From JAVJSD01 sp040219575 (GTDB lineage Bacteria; Planctomycetota; Planctomycetia; Pirellulales; Pirellulaceae), in the NCBI GenBank assembly GCA_040219575.1, contig JAVJSD010000098.1:1-42845 (forward strand): 42,845 bases of DNA, written 5' to 3'. Below the pieces are notes generated by a model that searched no databases, was not told the DNA's origin, and saw only the letters and a program-made list of their open reading frames with translations. Below, piece after piece: positions 7,934 to 16,140 of this stretch. Numbering within the stretch: position 1 is the first letter of the stretch; every line of letters starts with the position of its first letter. Position numbers and translations under genes: made by a program.

Positions 7934-9496
7934 ATGAAACCATCCCGCAACACAACCGGCGTTTTGCTGCTGATCGTGGCGGCTTTTGTCGGCTTGCTGC
8001 TGGTGTTGCTGCCGCCGCAGTTGGCGGCGCAGTACCAGGCGATCGCTGACGCGGGGCCGGTGTGGGTGGCGGTGTATTTCTCGATCGTGGGGTTGGGAGC
8101 GGTGCTGCTGGTCGGCTCGTCTGCCTGGATGGTGCTTACCCTGTGGCGGCGTTCGCGCCGCAAGGCCAAGCGCCGCGAACAGCACCGCCGCAACCCCAGC
8201 GAACTGACCGCGGCCGAGCGTCAGCAGGAAGTCGAGGAGAACCTGGCCGATGTCGAGGATCTGCGGAGCGATCCGTCGGTCGACGACGATCTGCGGCAAG
8301 AGCTCGATCCGCTGGTGGAGCAGGTGCAGCGCAAGCGCGAGCGGCAGACCTTGGAGATCGTCGCCTTCGGCACCATCTCCAGCGGGAAGTCGTCGCTGTT
8401 GAATCTGCTGGCGGGACGCAAGGTGTTTCAGACCGACGCCAAGGGGGGCACCACCGTCCAGCGCAATGAGGTGCCATGGCCGGGGGAAGACAAGGTCGTG
8501 CTGGTCGACACGCCCGGGCTGGGGGAAGTGGAAGGCGCCGTCAGCGCCGCGATCTCGGCGAAGGCGGCCAAGGACGCCGACCTGGTGCTGCTGGTGGTCG
8601 ACGGCCCGCTGCGCGAGAGCGAACACCGACTGCTCGAGCGGTTGGGCGAGATGGAGAAGTGCGTGCTGGTGTGCCTCAACAAGGCCGACTGGTACGACGA
8701 CCGGCAGAAGGAGACGCTGCTGGGGCAGATCGCGCAGCAACTGCACGACGTGGCCGCGGCCGAGAACGTCATCGCGGTCAGGGCCCAGCCCGTCCAGCGG
8801 ACGCGGGTGCGCGTCAGCAGCGACGGCCGCGAGATCGAGGAGCGCGTCGAAGTGGCGCCGGATATCGAGCCGCTCGCCCGGCGGATGATGCAACTGGTCC
8901 GCCGCGACGGCAGCGACCTGCTGCTGGCCAACCTGCTGCTGCAATCGCGCGGTCTGGTGGAAGAGGCTCGCCAGCGGGTGCGGGCTTCGCTCGATCGGCG
9001 GGCGTGGCAGATCGTCGATCGCTACATGTGGGGCGCGGGGGCGGCGGCGGCGCTCAGCCCCTGGCCGCTGGTCGACCTGGCGGCCGGTTGCGGCATCTCG
9101 ACGAAGATGGTCGTCGACCTGGCCCGCGTCTACCGGCAGGACGTCGACATGGAGACGGCGGTGCACTTGCTGGGACAGATGGGCAAGAATTTGATCTCGG
9201 TGCTCGGCACGAGCGCCGCGGCGCCGGCCGTCGGCGCGGTGGTGGCCTCGCTGCTGAAAACGGTCCCGGGCGTCGGCACCATCGCCGGCGGGTTGCTGCA
9301 GGGCGTCGTGCAGGCGCTCGTCACCCGCTGGATCGGCGCGGTGTTCATCGGCTACTTCGCCAACGAGATGCAGACGCCCGAGGGCGGCCTGGCGTCGCTT
9401 GCGCGGCGCGAATGGGAGCGGCTGACGACGGTCAACGAACTCCGCAAGCTGGTGATCACGGCGAAGGAGCGGCTGACGGACAAGGACGAGGCGTAA
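7934..9496 (+). CDS. Membrane-anchored Era/YcjF-type GTPase with DUF697-like C-terminus
   Basis: The protein has 520 residues. Two N-terminal TM helices (9-30 and 44-70) are followed by a basic, charged helical region. The G domain has P-loop GTISSGKS (146-153), a GGTT switch-I Thr (173/174), DTPG (192-195) and NKAD (249-252). The C-terminal third is hydrophobic and Gly/Ala-rich (WGAGAAAALSPWPLVDLAAG, then TVPGVGTIAGGLLQG), as in DUF697/YcjF proteins, and ends with a charged helix. Such proteins are dynamin- or Era-like GTPases thought to act at the inner membrane; the cellular role is unclear. I prefer the ATG at 7934 to the TTG 30 nt upstream. proC begins 36 bp downstream on the same strand, possibly as one unit. 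Confidence 0.85.
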   Translation: MKPSRNTTGVLLLIVAAFVGLLLVLLPPQLAAQYQAIADAGPVWVAVYFSIVGLGAVLLVGSSAWMVLTLWRRSRRKAKRREQHRRNPSELTAAERQQEVEENLADVEDLRSDPSVDDDLRQELDPLVEQVQRKRERQTLEIVAFGTISSGKSSLLNLLAGRKVFQTDAKGGTTVQRNEVPWPGEDKVVLVDTPGLGEVEGAVSAAISAKAAKDADLVLLVVDGPLRESEHRLLERLGEMEKCVLVCLNKADWYDDRQKETLLGQIAQQLHDVAAAENVIAVRAQPVQRTRVRVSSDGREIEERVEVAPDIEPLARRMMQLVRRDGSDLLLANLLLQSRGLVEEARQRVRASLDRRAWQIVDRYMWGAGAAAALSPWPLVDLAAGCGISTKMVVDLARVYRQDVDMETAVHLLGQMGKNLISVLGTSAAAPAVGAVVASLLKTVPGVGTIAGGLLQGVVQALVTRWIGAVFIGYFANEMQTPEGGLASLARREWERLTTVNELRKLVITAKERLTDKDEA

Positions 9497-9532
9497 AGGC
9501 ACTCTTCACTACTGAAACAGAACGAACGATTC

Positions 9533-10339
9533 ATGCAGATTGGTTTTGTCGGCGGCGGTCAGATGGCGCGGGCGCTGGGGCGCGGGTTTGTCGAGGCGGG
9601 ACTCGTGCGGGGGGGCGACGTGCGCGCTTTCGATCCCTCGCGCGAAGCGCTGCAGGCGTTCGTCGAGCAAGTGCCGGGCGCGAGCGCCGCCGCCGGCAAC
9701 GCCGAAGTCGCCCAGGCAAGCGAGGTGGTGTTGTTGGCGGTCAAGCCGCAGCACCTGCAGGCCGCCTGCGGCGAGATTCGCGAACATCTCGACGCGGACA
9801 AGCTCGTCGTCTCGATCGCCGCCGGCGTCACACTGCGGCGTCTGGCCGGCTGGCTGAACCATCGCCGCTTGGTGCGTGTCATGCCCAACACGCCGTGTCT
9901 GGTGCGGACCGGCGCTTCGGCCTTCGCGCTGGCCGCGGAGGCCGATGAGGACGACGCCCTCACCGTGGAGAAGCTGCTGGGGGCGGTCGGCGTGGCGCTG
10001 CGGCTCGACGAATCCCTGCTGGACGCCGTGACCGGGCTGTCGGGATCCGGGCCGGCCTTCGTGTACACCATGATCGAGGCCATGACCGACGCCGGCGTGC
10101 GAGTGGGCCTGCCCCGAACGGCGGCCGCCGCGCTGGCTTGTCAGACCGTAAGGGGCGCCGCCGAGATGGTCGTCGTCGAGCGGGAGCACCCCGCCGTGTT
10201 GCGGGATCGGGTGACCAGTCCCGGCGGCACGACCATCGCCGGCATGGCCCAACTCGAGCGGCATGGCTTCCGAGCGGCCTTGATCGCTGCCGTGGAAGCC
10301 GCCACACTACGGTCGAAGGAGTTGGGAGAATCCGATTGA
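9533..10339 (+). CDS. proC: Pyrroline-5-carboxylate reductase
   Basis: This enzyme reduces 1-pyrroline-5-carboxylate to proline with NAD(P)H in the cytoplasm, the last step of proline synthesis. The protein has 268 residues, the normal length. It shows the Rossmann motif GFVGGGQMARAL at 4-15, the conserved VRVMPNTPCLVRTGA segment, and the C-terminal dimerisation signature LSGSGPAFVYTMIEAM, then AGVRVGLPR, then SPGGTT. No key residue appears to be missing. It follows the GTPase gene closely and precedes a small conserved gene, so the three may be co-transcribed. Confidence 0.96.
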   Translation: MQIGFVGGGQMARALGRGFVEAGLVRGGDVRAFDPSREALQAFVEQVPGASAAAGNAEVAQASEVVLLAVKPQHLQAACGEIREHLDADKLVVSIAAGVTLRRLAGWLNHRRLVRVMPNTPCLVRTGASAFALAAEADEDDALTVEKLLGAVGVALRLDESLLDAVTGLSGSGPAFVYTMIEAMTDAGVRVGLPRTAAAALACQTVRGAAEMVVVEREHPAVLRDRVTSPGGTTIAGMAQLERHGFRAALIAAVEAATLRSKELGESD

Positions 10340-10444
10340 CGCGGGCGGAATCGGATGAAGAATTGTGGAAGAGAAGTGCAAAGCCTGAATCCGCGCCGTC
10401 GATTGGGCGTGCAGGCGTTGCTTTGACTCGGAAAGGAACAATCG

Positions 10445-10678
10445 ATGTCGACGGTTTTCTGCAAGGTCGATGACAAATTCGTGCCAATCTACCGCGTGAT
10501 GTGGATTGCCGACGTACCGCACTTCTGCGGCGAGGAAGACTGCCTCCGCGAAGGGCAATACGAGATTCGGCTCGAGCAGGACGAATCGGTTTGGGCCAGC
10601 CGCGAAGAGCGCGACAGCGCCCTGTCGGCCGTCGAATCGTGGGTCCAGGGACGCGACTCGGAAGAGGACTGGGCGTAG
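10445..10678 (+). CDS. Small conserved-looking hypothetical protein (77 aa)
   Basis: This is a 77-residue acidic protein with an AAAGGA SD 8 nt before the ATG. It has two cysteines in FCGEEDCLREG, and WIADVPHF and VESWVQGRD motifs. There is no signal peptide and no TM segment. The codon pattern and SD argue for a real gene, but I recognise no function. FCGEEDC could bind a metal ion together with the nearby His, but that is a guess. Confidence 0.65.
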   Translation: MSTVFCKVDDKFVPIYRVMWIADVPHFCGEEDCLREGQYEIRLEQDESVWASREERDSALSAVESWVQGRDSEEDWA

Positions 10679-10835
10679 CCGCGGGGAGCCGCGGACGCGG
10701 GTCGGGAAGCGCCCGAGTGGCTCTTTTTCCGGCCAGAGGTTACTCTGGGATGGTCGTCGGCGCGCGGGCGTTCGCCCGGCGCGGCGGCTCCGCGTTTTCC
10801 ACGATCCCGTTCTACCATCCCGGCGAGATGCCCGC

Positions 10836-11318
10836 ATGTCGCTGTTCGAAGACGGCCACTATCAGTGGCGCGAGACCTATTTCGTGTTGTTCGGCAAGGG
10901 CGACCGCCCGGCGGCGGAGGCGGTCGTGAAGTCGCTCGAGCAACTCGGTCCTCGTTATGAATTGAAGAGCGTCTCGGCGGACGAGCAAGGCAAGCTCGAG
11001 TCGCTGACGCTGCTGTCGCACGGCGACTTCGCGGCGATGGACGTCACGTACCTCAGCGGCGATGAAGTCGTCGAGCAGGTCCGCGAGCTGGCCGACGAAA
11101 TGCGGGGGACCGGGCTCAACGCGGAAGAGAATCAGCGGTTGGAGAAGCTTCCCCACTGCGACGCCAGGTTCGACGTTTATCACTTCGAGGAGATGACGTT
11201 CGAACCCGACGAAGACGACGAAATGCTCGACCCGGGGGCGCTGTTGATCGTTTTGGAGCGTTTGGCGAGAATCTGCAACGGCGTCGGCGTCGACCCCCAG
11301 TCGGGCACGCTGGTTTAG
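10836..11318 (+). CDS. Conserved-looking hypothetical protein (160 aa)
   Basis: This is a 160-residue acidic, soluble protein starting MSLFEDGHYQWRETYFVLF. The open frame continues upstream as basic noise, so I place the start at this ATG; no strong SD is visible. Predicted alternation of strands and helices (ETYFVLFGKGDRPAAEAVVKSLEQL, then ELKSVSADEQGKLESLTLLS) suggests a small alpha/beta domain. The middle (DVTYLSGDEVVEQVRELADEM) and the acidic tail (FEPDEDDEMLDPGAL) contain no catalytic motif I know. It lies between proC and efpL on the same strand. Function unknown. Confidence 0.7.
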   Translation: MSLFEDGHYQWRETYFVLFGKGDRPAAEAVVKSLEQLGPRYELKSVSADEQGKLESLTLLSHGDFAAMDVTYLSGDEVVEQVRELADEMRGTGLNAEENQRLEKLPHCDARFDVYHFEEMTFEPDEDDEMLDPGALLIVLERLARICNGVGVDPQSGTLV

Positions 11319-11332
11319 GCCGGTTTAAGCCT

Positions 11333-11397
11333 GTAGCGGGACGCGCCAGAGTTCCGACGATTGGCCAGAGTTTCGGAAGTCTGGCGACTTCCGCTAC
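11333..11397. repeat. REPIN-like inverted repeat, copy A3
   Basis: The element runs from GTAG to CTAC. The right arm is perfect (CGGAAGTC-TGGC-GACTTCCG). The left arm is degenerate (CGGGACGCGCCAGAGTTCCG). It starts 15 bp after the stop of the 160-aa gene and ends 35 bp before efpL. Confidence 0.7.
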
Positions 11398-11431
11398 CGA
11401 CAGTTCGTGGAAGGTTGGCGAGGGCGAACGT

Positions 11432-11995
11432 ATGCAGGCGAAAGAGATCAAGACGGGAACGGTGTTGAATTTCGAGGGCAATCCGATTCTGATCCAGTCG
11501 GTCACCGTGCAGACGCCCTCGGCCCGCGGCGCCGCCACGCTCTACAAGTTTCGCGGCCGCAATCTGGTCACGCGGCAGAAGCAGGACATCACGCTCAAGG
11601 GGGGCGAGTCGCTCGATCCGGCCGACTTCGAGCGCCGCGCCGTCAAGCTGATGTACACCGACGCCACCCACGCCCACTTCCTCGACCAGGCCGATTTCAA
11701 TCAGTACGCCCTCGCCCTGGACGACGTCGCCGACGAACTCCAGTATGTGACCGAGCAGTTGGAAGGGATCCTGGTGATGATCTACAACGGCGAGTGCGTC
11801 GGGCTGCAACTGCCCACGGCCGTGGAACTGACGGTCACGCAGTGCGATCCTGGCGTGAAGGGCAATTCGGCCACCTCCCGCACAAAACCGGCGACCCTCG
11901 AAACGGGCCTTGTCGTGCAGGTGCCGGAGTATCTCAGCCAGGGCGAGAAAGTGAAGGTCGACACCCGCACCGGCCAGTTCCTGTCCCGCGCTTGA
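11432..11995 (+). CDS. efpL: Elongation factor P-like protein EfpL (YeiP)
   Basis: EfpL is the EF-P paralogue that binds the ribosome between P and E sites and relieves stalling at proline-containing motifs. The protein has 187 residues in three beta-barrel (KOW and OB) domains. It matches the YeiP subfamily rather than canonical EF-P: the tip loop is TPSARGAATLYK (28-39) with Arg32 near the tip where EF-P usually has a modified Lys or Arg. The C-terminus has GVKGNSATSRTKPATLETGL, then VVQVPEYLSQGEKVKVDTRTG. No modification enzyme gene lies nearby, in keeping with a subfamily thought to work unmodified. The ATG follows GAGGGCGAACGT, a weak SD. REPIN-like elements flank it on both sides. Confidence 0.93.
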   Translation: MQAKEIKTGTVLNFEGNPILIQSVTVQTPSARGAATLYKFRGRNLVTRQKQDITLKGGESLDPADFERRAVKLMYTDATHAHFLDQADFNQYALALDDVADELQYVTEQLEGILVMIYNGECVGLQLPTAVELTVTQCDPGVKGNSATSRTKPATLETGLVVQVPEYLSQGEKVKVDTRTGQFLSRA

Positions 11996-12019
11996 ACGGC
12001 GTGCGCCGCCGCTTCTCGT

Positions 12020-12041
12020 CGTACGCCGGACGTCGTCGGTC
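12020..12041. repeat. Degenerate GTACG-CCGGACGTC repeat
   Basis: CGTACGCCGGACGTCGTCGG resembles GTACGACGGACGTCCTCG at 38773-38797. It is a decayed copy located just after the efpL stop. Confidence 0.4.
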
Positions 12042-12075
12042 GTGCACTTGTACTCTGAGACGGCTTGTTCTTCGA

Positions 12076-12158
12076 GTAGCTGAACTCGTGAGAGTTCAGC
12101 AGTTCGTGACGACGTCTGAGCTTCCAGAAGTCTCACGACGTCTCACGACTTCTGCTAC
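12076..12158. repeat. REPIN-like inverted repeat, copy A4
   Basis: The left arm is GTAG, then the perfect hairpin CTGAACTC-GTGA-GAGTTCAG, which has a GNRA-type loop. The right arm, read in reverse, is GTAG, then CAGAAGTC, then GTGAGAC, a duplicated GTC-GTGA-GAC core, then TTCTG. It sits between the convergent efpL and DnaJ-like genes and could terminate both. Confidence 0.75.
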
Positions 12159-12176
12159 CCCCATTCTCACGCTGCA

Positions 12177-13298
12177 CTAGCCGCCGCCCGAGAAACGCGG
12201 GTCGTAGCTCATGCGGATCGATTGCAGCGTCATCAGTTCCTCGCCGGGAATGCTGATGGCTCGCATGGTGAGGGTCTTCGCCCCCGACTTCTCAAAGGCG
12301 ATCTGCTTCGCCTCGTCGGTGATCATCTGGCCGCCCGTCCCCTTGCTGCGGAGCGTGACGTGCAGCGGGTTCTTGACGCCTTCGGCGGTCAACTGGAACT
12401 CCCCCTTGCCCGAGGTCGCCGCGTAGGTGACTTGCACCTGATACAGGCCGGGCTTGTCGACTTCGAATCGCCAGGTGAGCCAGTTGTCGGTGGAGGTCCA
12501 GTTGGTGACGACCTGCTGCGAGGCGAGCGTGTCGCGGCGGAGTTCCGGACCGTGAAGCTCGGCGGCGGCGGCCGTGAACTCGAGGACATTGCCGGCGGTC
12601 GGGCGAATCAACTCGACCTGGCCCGGGATGTCGTCGCCGTCGCCGGCGGGAGGGGGCGATTCATCCGACGTCGCGACGTCGCCGCCGCCGTCCGCCGCCG
12701 GAAGCGCGTCGCCATCCGCCGTCGGATGCGTGTCATCGCGGTTCATCACAACCATCAGCACGGCGGTCAACCCGCCAAACATCAACAGCACCAGCAACAC
12801 GACGGCCGCCACAACGACCAGGCTCCGCCGGCCCTGCGACGCGTCCTCCGCCGCGGCGTCATCCGACGGGTCCTCCTTCGCGGGGCGGTCCGCGGCAGCG
12901 CCGGCCATCTGCATCGAAGGGGCGTCGCCATGCCCGGCGACATAGGATTCGGCCGGCGCCACGGGAGGAGCCGTGAGACGCGAGGGCGGCCGCATCGGCA
13001 CATGGCCGGGGGCGCCGCCGACGTGGCGGTGCAACTGGTCGTCGTAGGCCGTCTTTGCCCGCGGATCGAGCAGGCAATCGCGGGCCGCGGCCAACTCCGT
13101 CGCCAGCCGCTTCGCCTGGACGTCGTACGGCCCACCTTGGTGGCAGGCCACGAGCGCGATTCGCTGTCGGGCGGCCGCCTCGATCATGCCGCGGTCCGCC
13201 TCGAATCGCGACAGGCCCAACAACGTGTAGTGGTCGACCGGCCGCTCGTGCGAAACGACGCCCAGCCAGTGCCGGTAGGGATCGAACGAATCAGCCAT
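12177..13298 (-). CDS. Bitopic protein: planctomycete DnaJ-like N-domain, TM, CBM-like C-domain
   Basis: The protein has 373 residues. Residues 5-90 carry the pattern FDPYRHWLGV, HYTLLGL, then ATELAAARDCLLDPRAKTAYDDQL. This resembles a degenerate J-domain that opens many planctomycete kinases and regulatory proteins; it lacks the HPD tripeptide. A Pro/Ala/Asp-rich linker, one strong TM helix (159-185) and another acidic linker follow. Residues ~255-365 form a beta-sandwich-like domain (WTSTDNWLTWRFEVDKPGLY, then VQVTYAATSGKGEFQL), similar in pattern to carbohydrate-binding or DUF5077-type modules. The topology is N-terminus in, sensor-like domain out. The ATG at 13298 was chosen because the module starts there; the SD is weak. 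It is divergent from the epimerase gene. Confidence 0.8.
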   Translation of the reverse strand: MADSFDPYRHWLGVVSHERPVDHYTLLGLSRFEADRGMIEAAARQRIALVACHQGGPYDVQAKRLATELAAARDCLLDPRAKTAYDDQLHRHVGGAPGHVPMRPPSRLTAPPVAPAESYVAGHGDAPSMQMAGAAADRPAKEDPSDDAAAEDASQGRRSLVVVAAVVLLVLLMFGGLTAVLMVVMNRDDTHPTADGDALPAADGGGDVATSDESPPPAGDGDDIPGQVELIRPTAGNVLEFTAAAAELHGPELRRDTLASQQVVTNWTSTDNWLTWRFEVDKPGLYQVQVTYAATSGKGEFQLTAEGVKNPLHVTLRSKGTGGQMITDEAKQIAFEKSGAKTLTMRAISIPGEELMTLQSIRMSYDPRFSGGG

Positions 13299-13438
13299 CA
13301 ATCGCTCAAGTCGGGCTAGAAAATGGACCAAGTCGAGGGCATTAAACAGGGAAGCCTCGACCGAGGCAACCGACGATTGTCCCCGCCGGCCGGCGCATCC
13401 ACCTACAACGGAAGCGGGGATTCCGTTATCCTCGGGCC

Positions 13439-14395
13439 ATGAAAACGCATCTCGTCACCGGAGGAGCGGGCTTCATCGGCTCGCATATTGTGGAAGCACT
13501 TGTCGCGCGGGGCGACCGGGTGCGGGTGCTCGACAACCTCAGTACCGGAAACGCCGAGAACCTCGACGCGTTCGAGAACGTCGAACTTGTCGCGGGAGAC
13601 CTGAGCGACGCCAAGCGCGTCGCCCAGAGCGTGGCGGGCGTCGACTGCATTTTTCACCAGGCGGCGCTGGCGTCGGTGCCGCTCAGCGTCGACGCGCCGC
13701 TGGCCACGAACGCCGCCTGCGTGACAGGCACGTTGACGCTGTTGGACGAGGCTCGCAAGGCCGGCGTGCGGCGTGTGGTGTACGCGGCTTCGAGCAGCGC
13801 CTACGGCGATCAGCCGTACGCCTCGAAGCGGGAATGCGATCCCCCTGCGCCGCTGTCGCCATACGCCGCGGCCAAACTGGCCGCCGAACACTACTGCCAG
13901 GCGTTTTACCGCACCTACGGACTGGAAACCGTCTGCCTGCGGTACTTCAACGTGTTCGGCCCGCGGCAAGACCCCGGCAGTCCCTACTCGGCGGTGATTC
14001 CGTTGTTCATCATGTCGCTGCTCAAGGGCGATCGGCCCACGATCTACGGCGACGGGGAGCAGACGCGAGATTTCACCTTTGTGGCGAACGTCGTGCAGGG
14101 AAACCTGCTGGCGGCCGAAGCCGACGACGTCGCGGGCAGGACCATGAACCTGGCCAACGGGCGTTCACTCAGCCTGCTGGACTTGCTGCGTTCGCTGAAC
14201 CACCTGCTGGGAACCGACGTGCAGCCGATCTTCAAGCCGGCCCGCGCGGGAGACGTCCGCGACAGCCTGGCCGATATCACGCTGGCGCGGAAGTATCTGG
14301 CGTACGAACCGCAGGTCGGTTTCGACGAGGGACTGCGGCGGTCGATCGACTACTACCGCTCGCTGGCGTCTGGGTCGCCCGCGGGAGGCGGTTGA
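13439..14395 (+). CDS. NAD-dependent sugar-nucleotide epimerase/dehydratase (extended SDR)
   Basis: The protein has 318 residues and an extended short-chain dehydrogenase fold that acts on UDP-sugars in the cytoplasm. It shows the NAD motif TGGAGFIGS (7-15), DNLSTG for ribose recognition (32-37), a catalytic Ser in SSSAYG (118-123) and YAAAK (Y142, K146). Substrate-side segments RYFNVFGPRQDP and YGDGEQTRDFTFVANV are typical of UDP-glucuronate, UDP-GlcNAc or UDP-glucose 4-epimerases. These serve lipopolysaccharide or exopolysaccharide synthesis. Precise specificity cannot be assigned. The last 43 bp overlap the 3' end of the MFS gene on the other strand. Confidence 0.92.
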   Translation: MKTHLVTGGAGFIGSHIVEALVARGDRVRVLDNLSTGNAENLDAFENVELVAGDLSDAKRVAQSVAGVDCIFHQAALASVPLSVDAPLATNAACVTGTLTLLDEARKAGVRRVVYAASSSAYGDQPYASKRECDPPAPLSPYAAAKLAAEHYCQAFYRTYGLETVCLRYFNVFGPRQDPGSPYSAVIPLFIMSLLKGDRPTIYGDGEQTRDFTFVANVVQGNLLAAEADDVAGRTMNLANGRSLSLLDLLRSLNHLLGTDVQPIFKPARAGDVRDSLADITLARKYLAYEPQVGFDEGLRRSIDYYRSLASGSPAGGG

Positions 14396-15825
14396 TTTCC
14401 GACGGAGCAGGAGACCGTCGCCGGCGCCGCCTTGCGATTGGCGGGAAGTCGATTGGGGGCCGGAATTGTCGGCCGACGCCGGGCGCGCCGCTGCACGCGC
14501 GGTCGTTCGTGAAGTCCCTGCCGCGTGACCGTCCAGAACGCCGCCGCGGTGAGCACCAGTCCCAAGGCGACGCAGACGAACATGGTCGGAAAGGGGGGAG
14601 CGCCCGCCCGCAGCGCCAGGTAGAGAATGCCGCCCATCGCCGGCGCGCCGAGCAGCGTTCCCATGTCGAAGAAGCCCATCACCAGCGTCGTTCCCAATCC
14701 GCGGTAACGAACCGGAAAGCGCGTACTGGCGCTGGAGACCACCGAAGGAAACAACAGTGCGTGCGCCGTTCCCGCGGCCAAGGCGGGGATCACCAGCATG
14801 CCGTACAGGATGCGAGTCTTCCACGCCTCCCACGCCGGCGTCTCCGGCAGGTACGTGCTGGCGGCGCTCAACAGCAAGTAGAGCAGCATGCTGGCGGCAA
14901 GAAACGTCAGTCCGTACAGAATCATGGGGCGCGTGCCGAGCAAGCTGGGAAGCCGGGCGCTGGCGATCCGGGCGGCGAAGGCGGTCACGGCGTAGACGGA
15001 GAAAAACACGCCCACGGTCGATATGCCGAGTTCCTCGGTGAACGGCCGCAGGAACGTGTTGGGCATGCTGATGCCCGCGCCCACGGCGATCGCCACCAGC
15101 AGCACGAAACCGGGATTGTAGCGCCGCACGAGCGCCCACACCGGCGCGCGACGGCGGCGGCTGGGGCGGGCCTCGCCGACGGTGGCGGCGATGGCCGATA
15201 TCAACGACAGGCAACCCAGCGCGCCGCAGAACAGAAACATCTGCACAATCTGCTCGCGTCCGCCGCCGTAGGAGAAAATCCAGTCGCCCAGAAACGGGCC
15301 GGTGAAGATTCCCAGAAAGCCGGAACTCCCCAACGTGCCGATGATCTCCGCCATCCGCTGCGGGGGGACCGTGCGCGAGACGTAGGTCACCGAGGCGCCG
15401 AAGATCCCCGCCACGCTGGTGCTGAACAGGATCCGCAGCAGAAAGATCTGCGTGCCATGGGCGTCCCTCACCAACAGGTGCGCCGCCAGCGTGCCGATGA
15501 ACAGCACCAACGATCCCAGCCAGATGCGGCGGGCGCCGTAGCGGTCGATGCCGACGCCCTGGGCCACACGCATGATCATGCTTCCGACCATGCCCAGCCC
15601 CACGATCCAACCCAACAGGTACGTGTCGCCGCCGAGCGATTTCACGAAGTCGCTATAGCGCACCAGCATGCTGATGGCGATCATCGTGGTGGCGTTGGAG
15701 AGGTAGCAGAGCCAGAAGACGCGGCCGTACGCCGTGGAGGGGGAGTCCTCGTGCGCCTTTGTATCGGCGCCTCGCGGAGTGCGGCGTGGTGGTTGTTCGT
15801 CGGTCGGTTCAGCGAGCCGAATCAT
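14353..15825 (-). CDS. Major facilitator superfamily transporter
   Basis: The protein has 490 residues and about 12 TM helices (first at YGRVFWLCYLSNATTMIAISMLV, last at FVCVALGLVLTAAAFWTV). An MFS motif A-like loop, GIDRYGARR, lies between TM2 and TM3. A basic central loop (RPSRRRRAPVWALVRRYN) separates the two six-helix halves. The C-terminal tail is long and basic. The start at 15825 (MIRLAEPTDEQ) excludes an Arg/Pro-rich upstream extension that does not look coding. The substrate is unknown. Its 3' end overlaps the convergent epimerase gene by 43 bp, so the two messages are partly complementary. Confidence 0.88.
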   Translation of the reverse strand: MIRLAEPTDEQPPRRTPRGADTKAHEDSPSTAYGRVFWLCYLSNATTMIAISMLVRYSDFVKSLGGDTYLLGWIVGLGMVGSMIMRVAQGVGIDRYGARRIWLGSLVLFIGTLAAHLLVRDAHGTQIFLLRILFSTSVAGIFGASVTYVSRTVPPQRMAEIIGTLGSSGFLGIFTGPFLGDWIFSYGGGREQIVQMFLFCGALGCLSLISAIAATVGEARPSRRRRAPVWALVRRYNPGFVLLVAIAVGAGISMPNTFLRPFTEELGISTVGVFFSVYAVTAFAARIASARLPSLLGTRPMILYGLTFLAASMLLYLLLSAASTYLPETPAWEAWKTRILYGMLVIPALAAGTAHALLFPSVVSSASTRFPVRYRGLGTTLVMGFFDMGTLLGAPAMGGILYLALRAGAPPFPTMFVCVALGLVLTAAAFWTVTRQGLHERPRVQRRARRRPTIPAPNRLPANRKAAPATVSCSVGNQPPPAGDPDASER

Positions 15826-16140
15826 GGTGCGTTGGCCGCGGCGGCGATCAGGGAGGCGGGCGAAGTTCCGTTCGCGGTGTTGGGTTCGCGTTGTTGGTAG
15901 GCCCGGTGTCGGTAAGCCCGGTGTTGGTGGGGAGGGCGCCGGCCGAGGGCGAATCCGTACCCGGTGGATCCGTCCCCGGTGGAGGTAGGTACGCAGCATT
16001 ATAGTCGAATCGGTCAAGTCCGGTGAGGCCAACCGTCTTGGCGAAGCGGCTGCTGTGCGAAAGATCACCCGACCTTCACGCGGAATTCGCGGCCGTCGCC
16101 GGAGAGGACAGCTGCGCGGGCCAAAGGTTCGCCAGCGCGA
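15826..16140. promoter_or_regulatory. Leader/promoter region of the MFS gene
   Basis: A perfect TATAAT -10 box reads on the minus strand at 16003-15998, but no good -35 lies at the right distance: TTGACC is only 8 nt away. The leader would be about 165 nt. It contains degenerate GCCCGGTGT-type direct repeats at about 15900-15932. I see no gene in these 315 bp. Confidence 0.35.

Noticed and set aside
7737..7937. 66-residue ORF upstream of the GTPase gene
   Set aside because: No SD, basic and low-complexity composition, built on GTGGACGT repeats.
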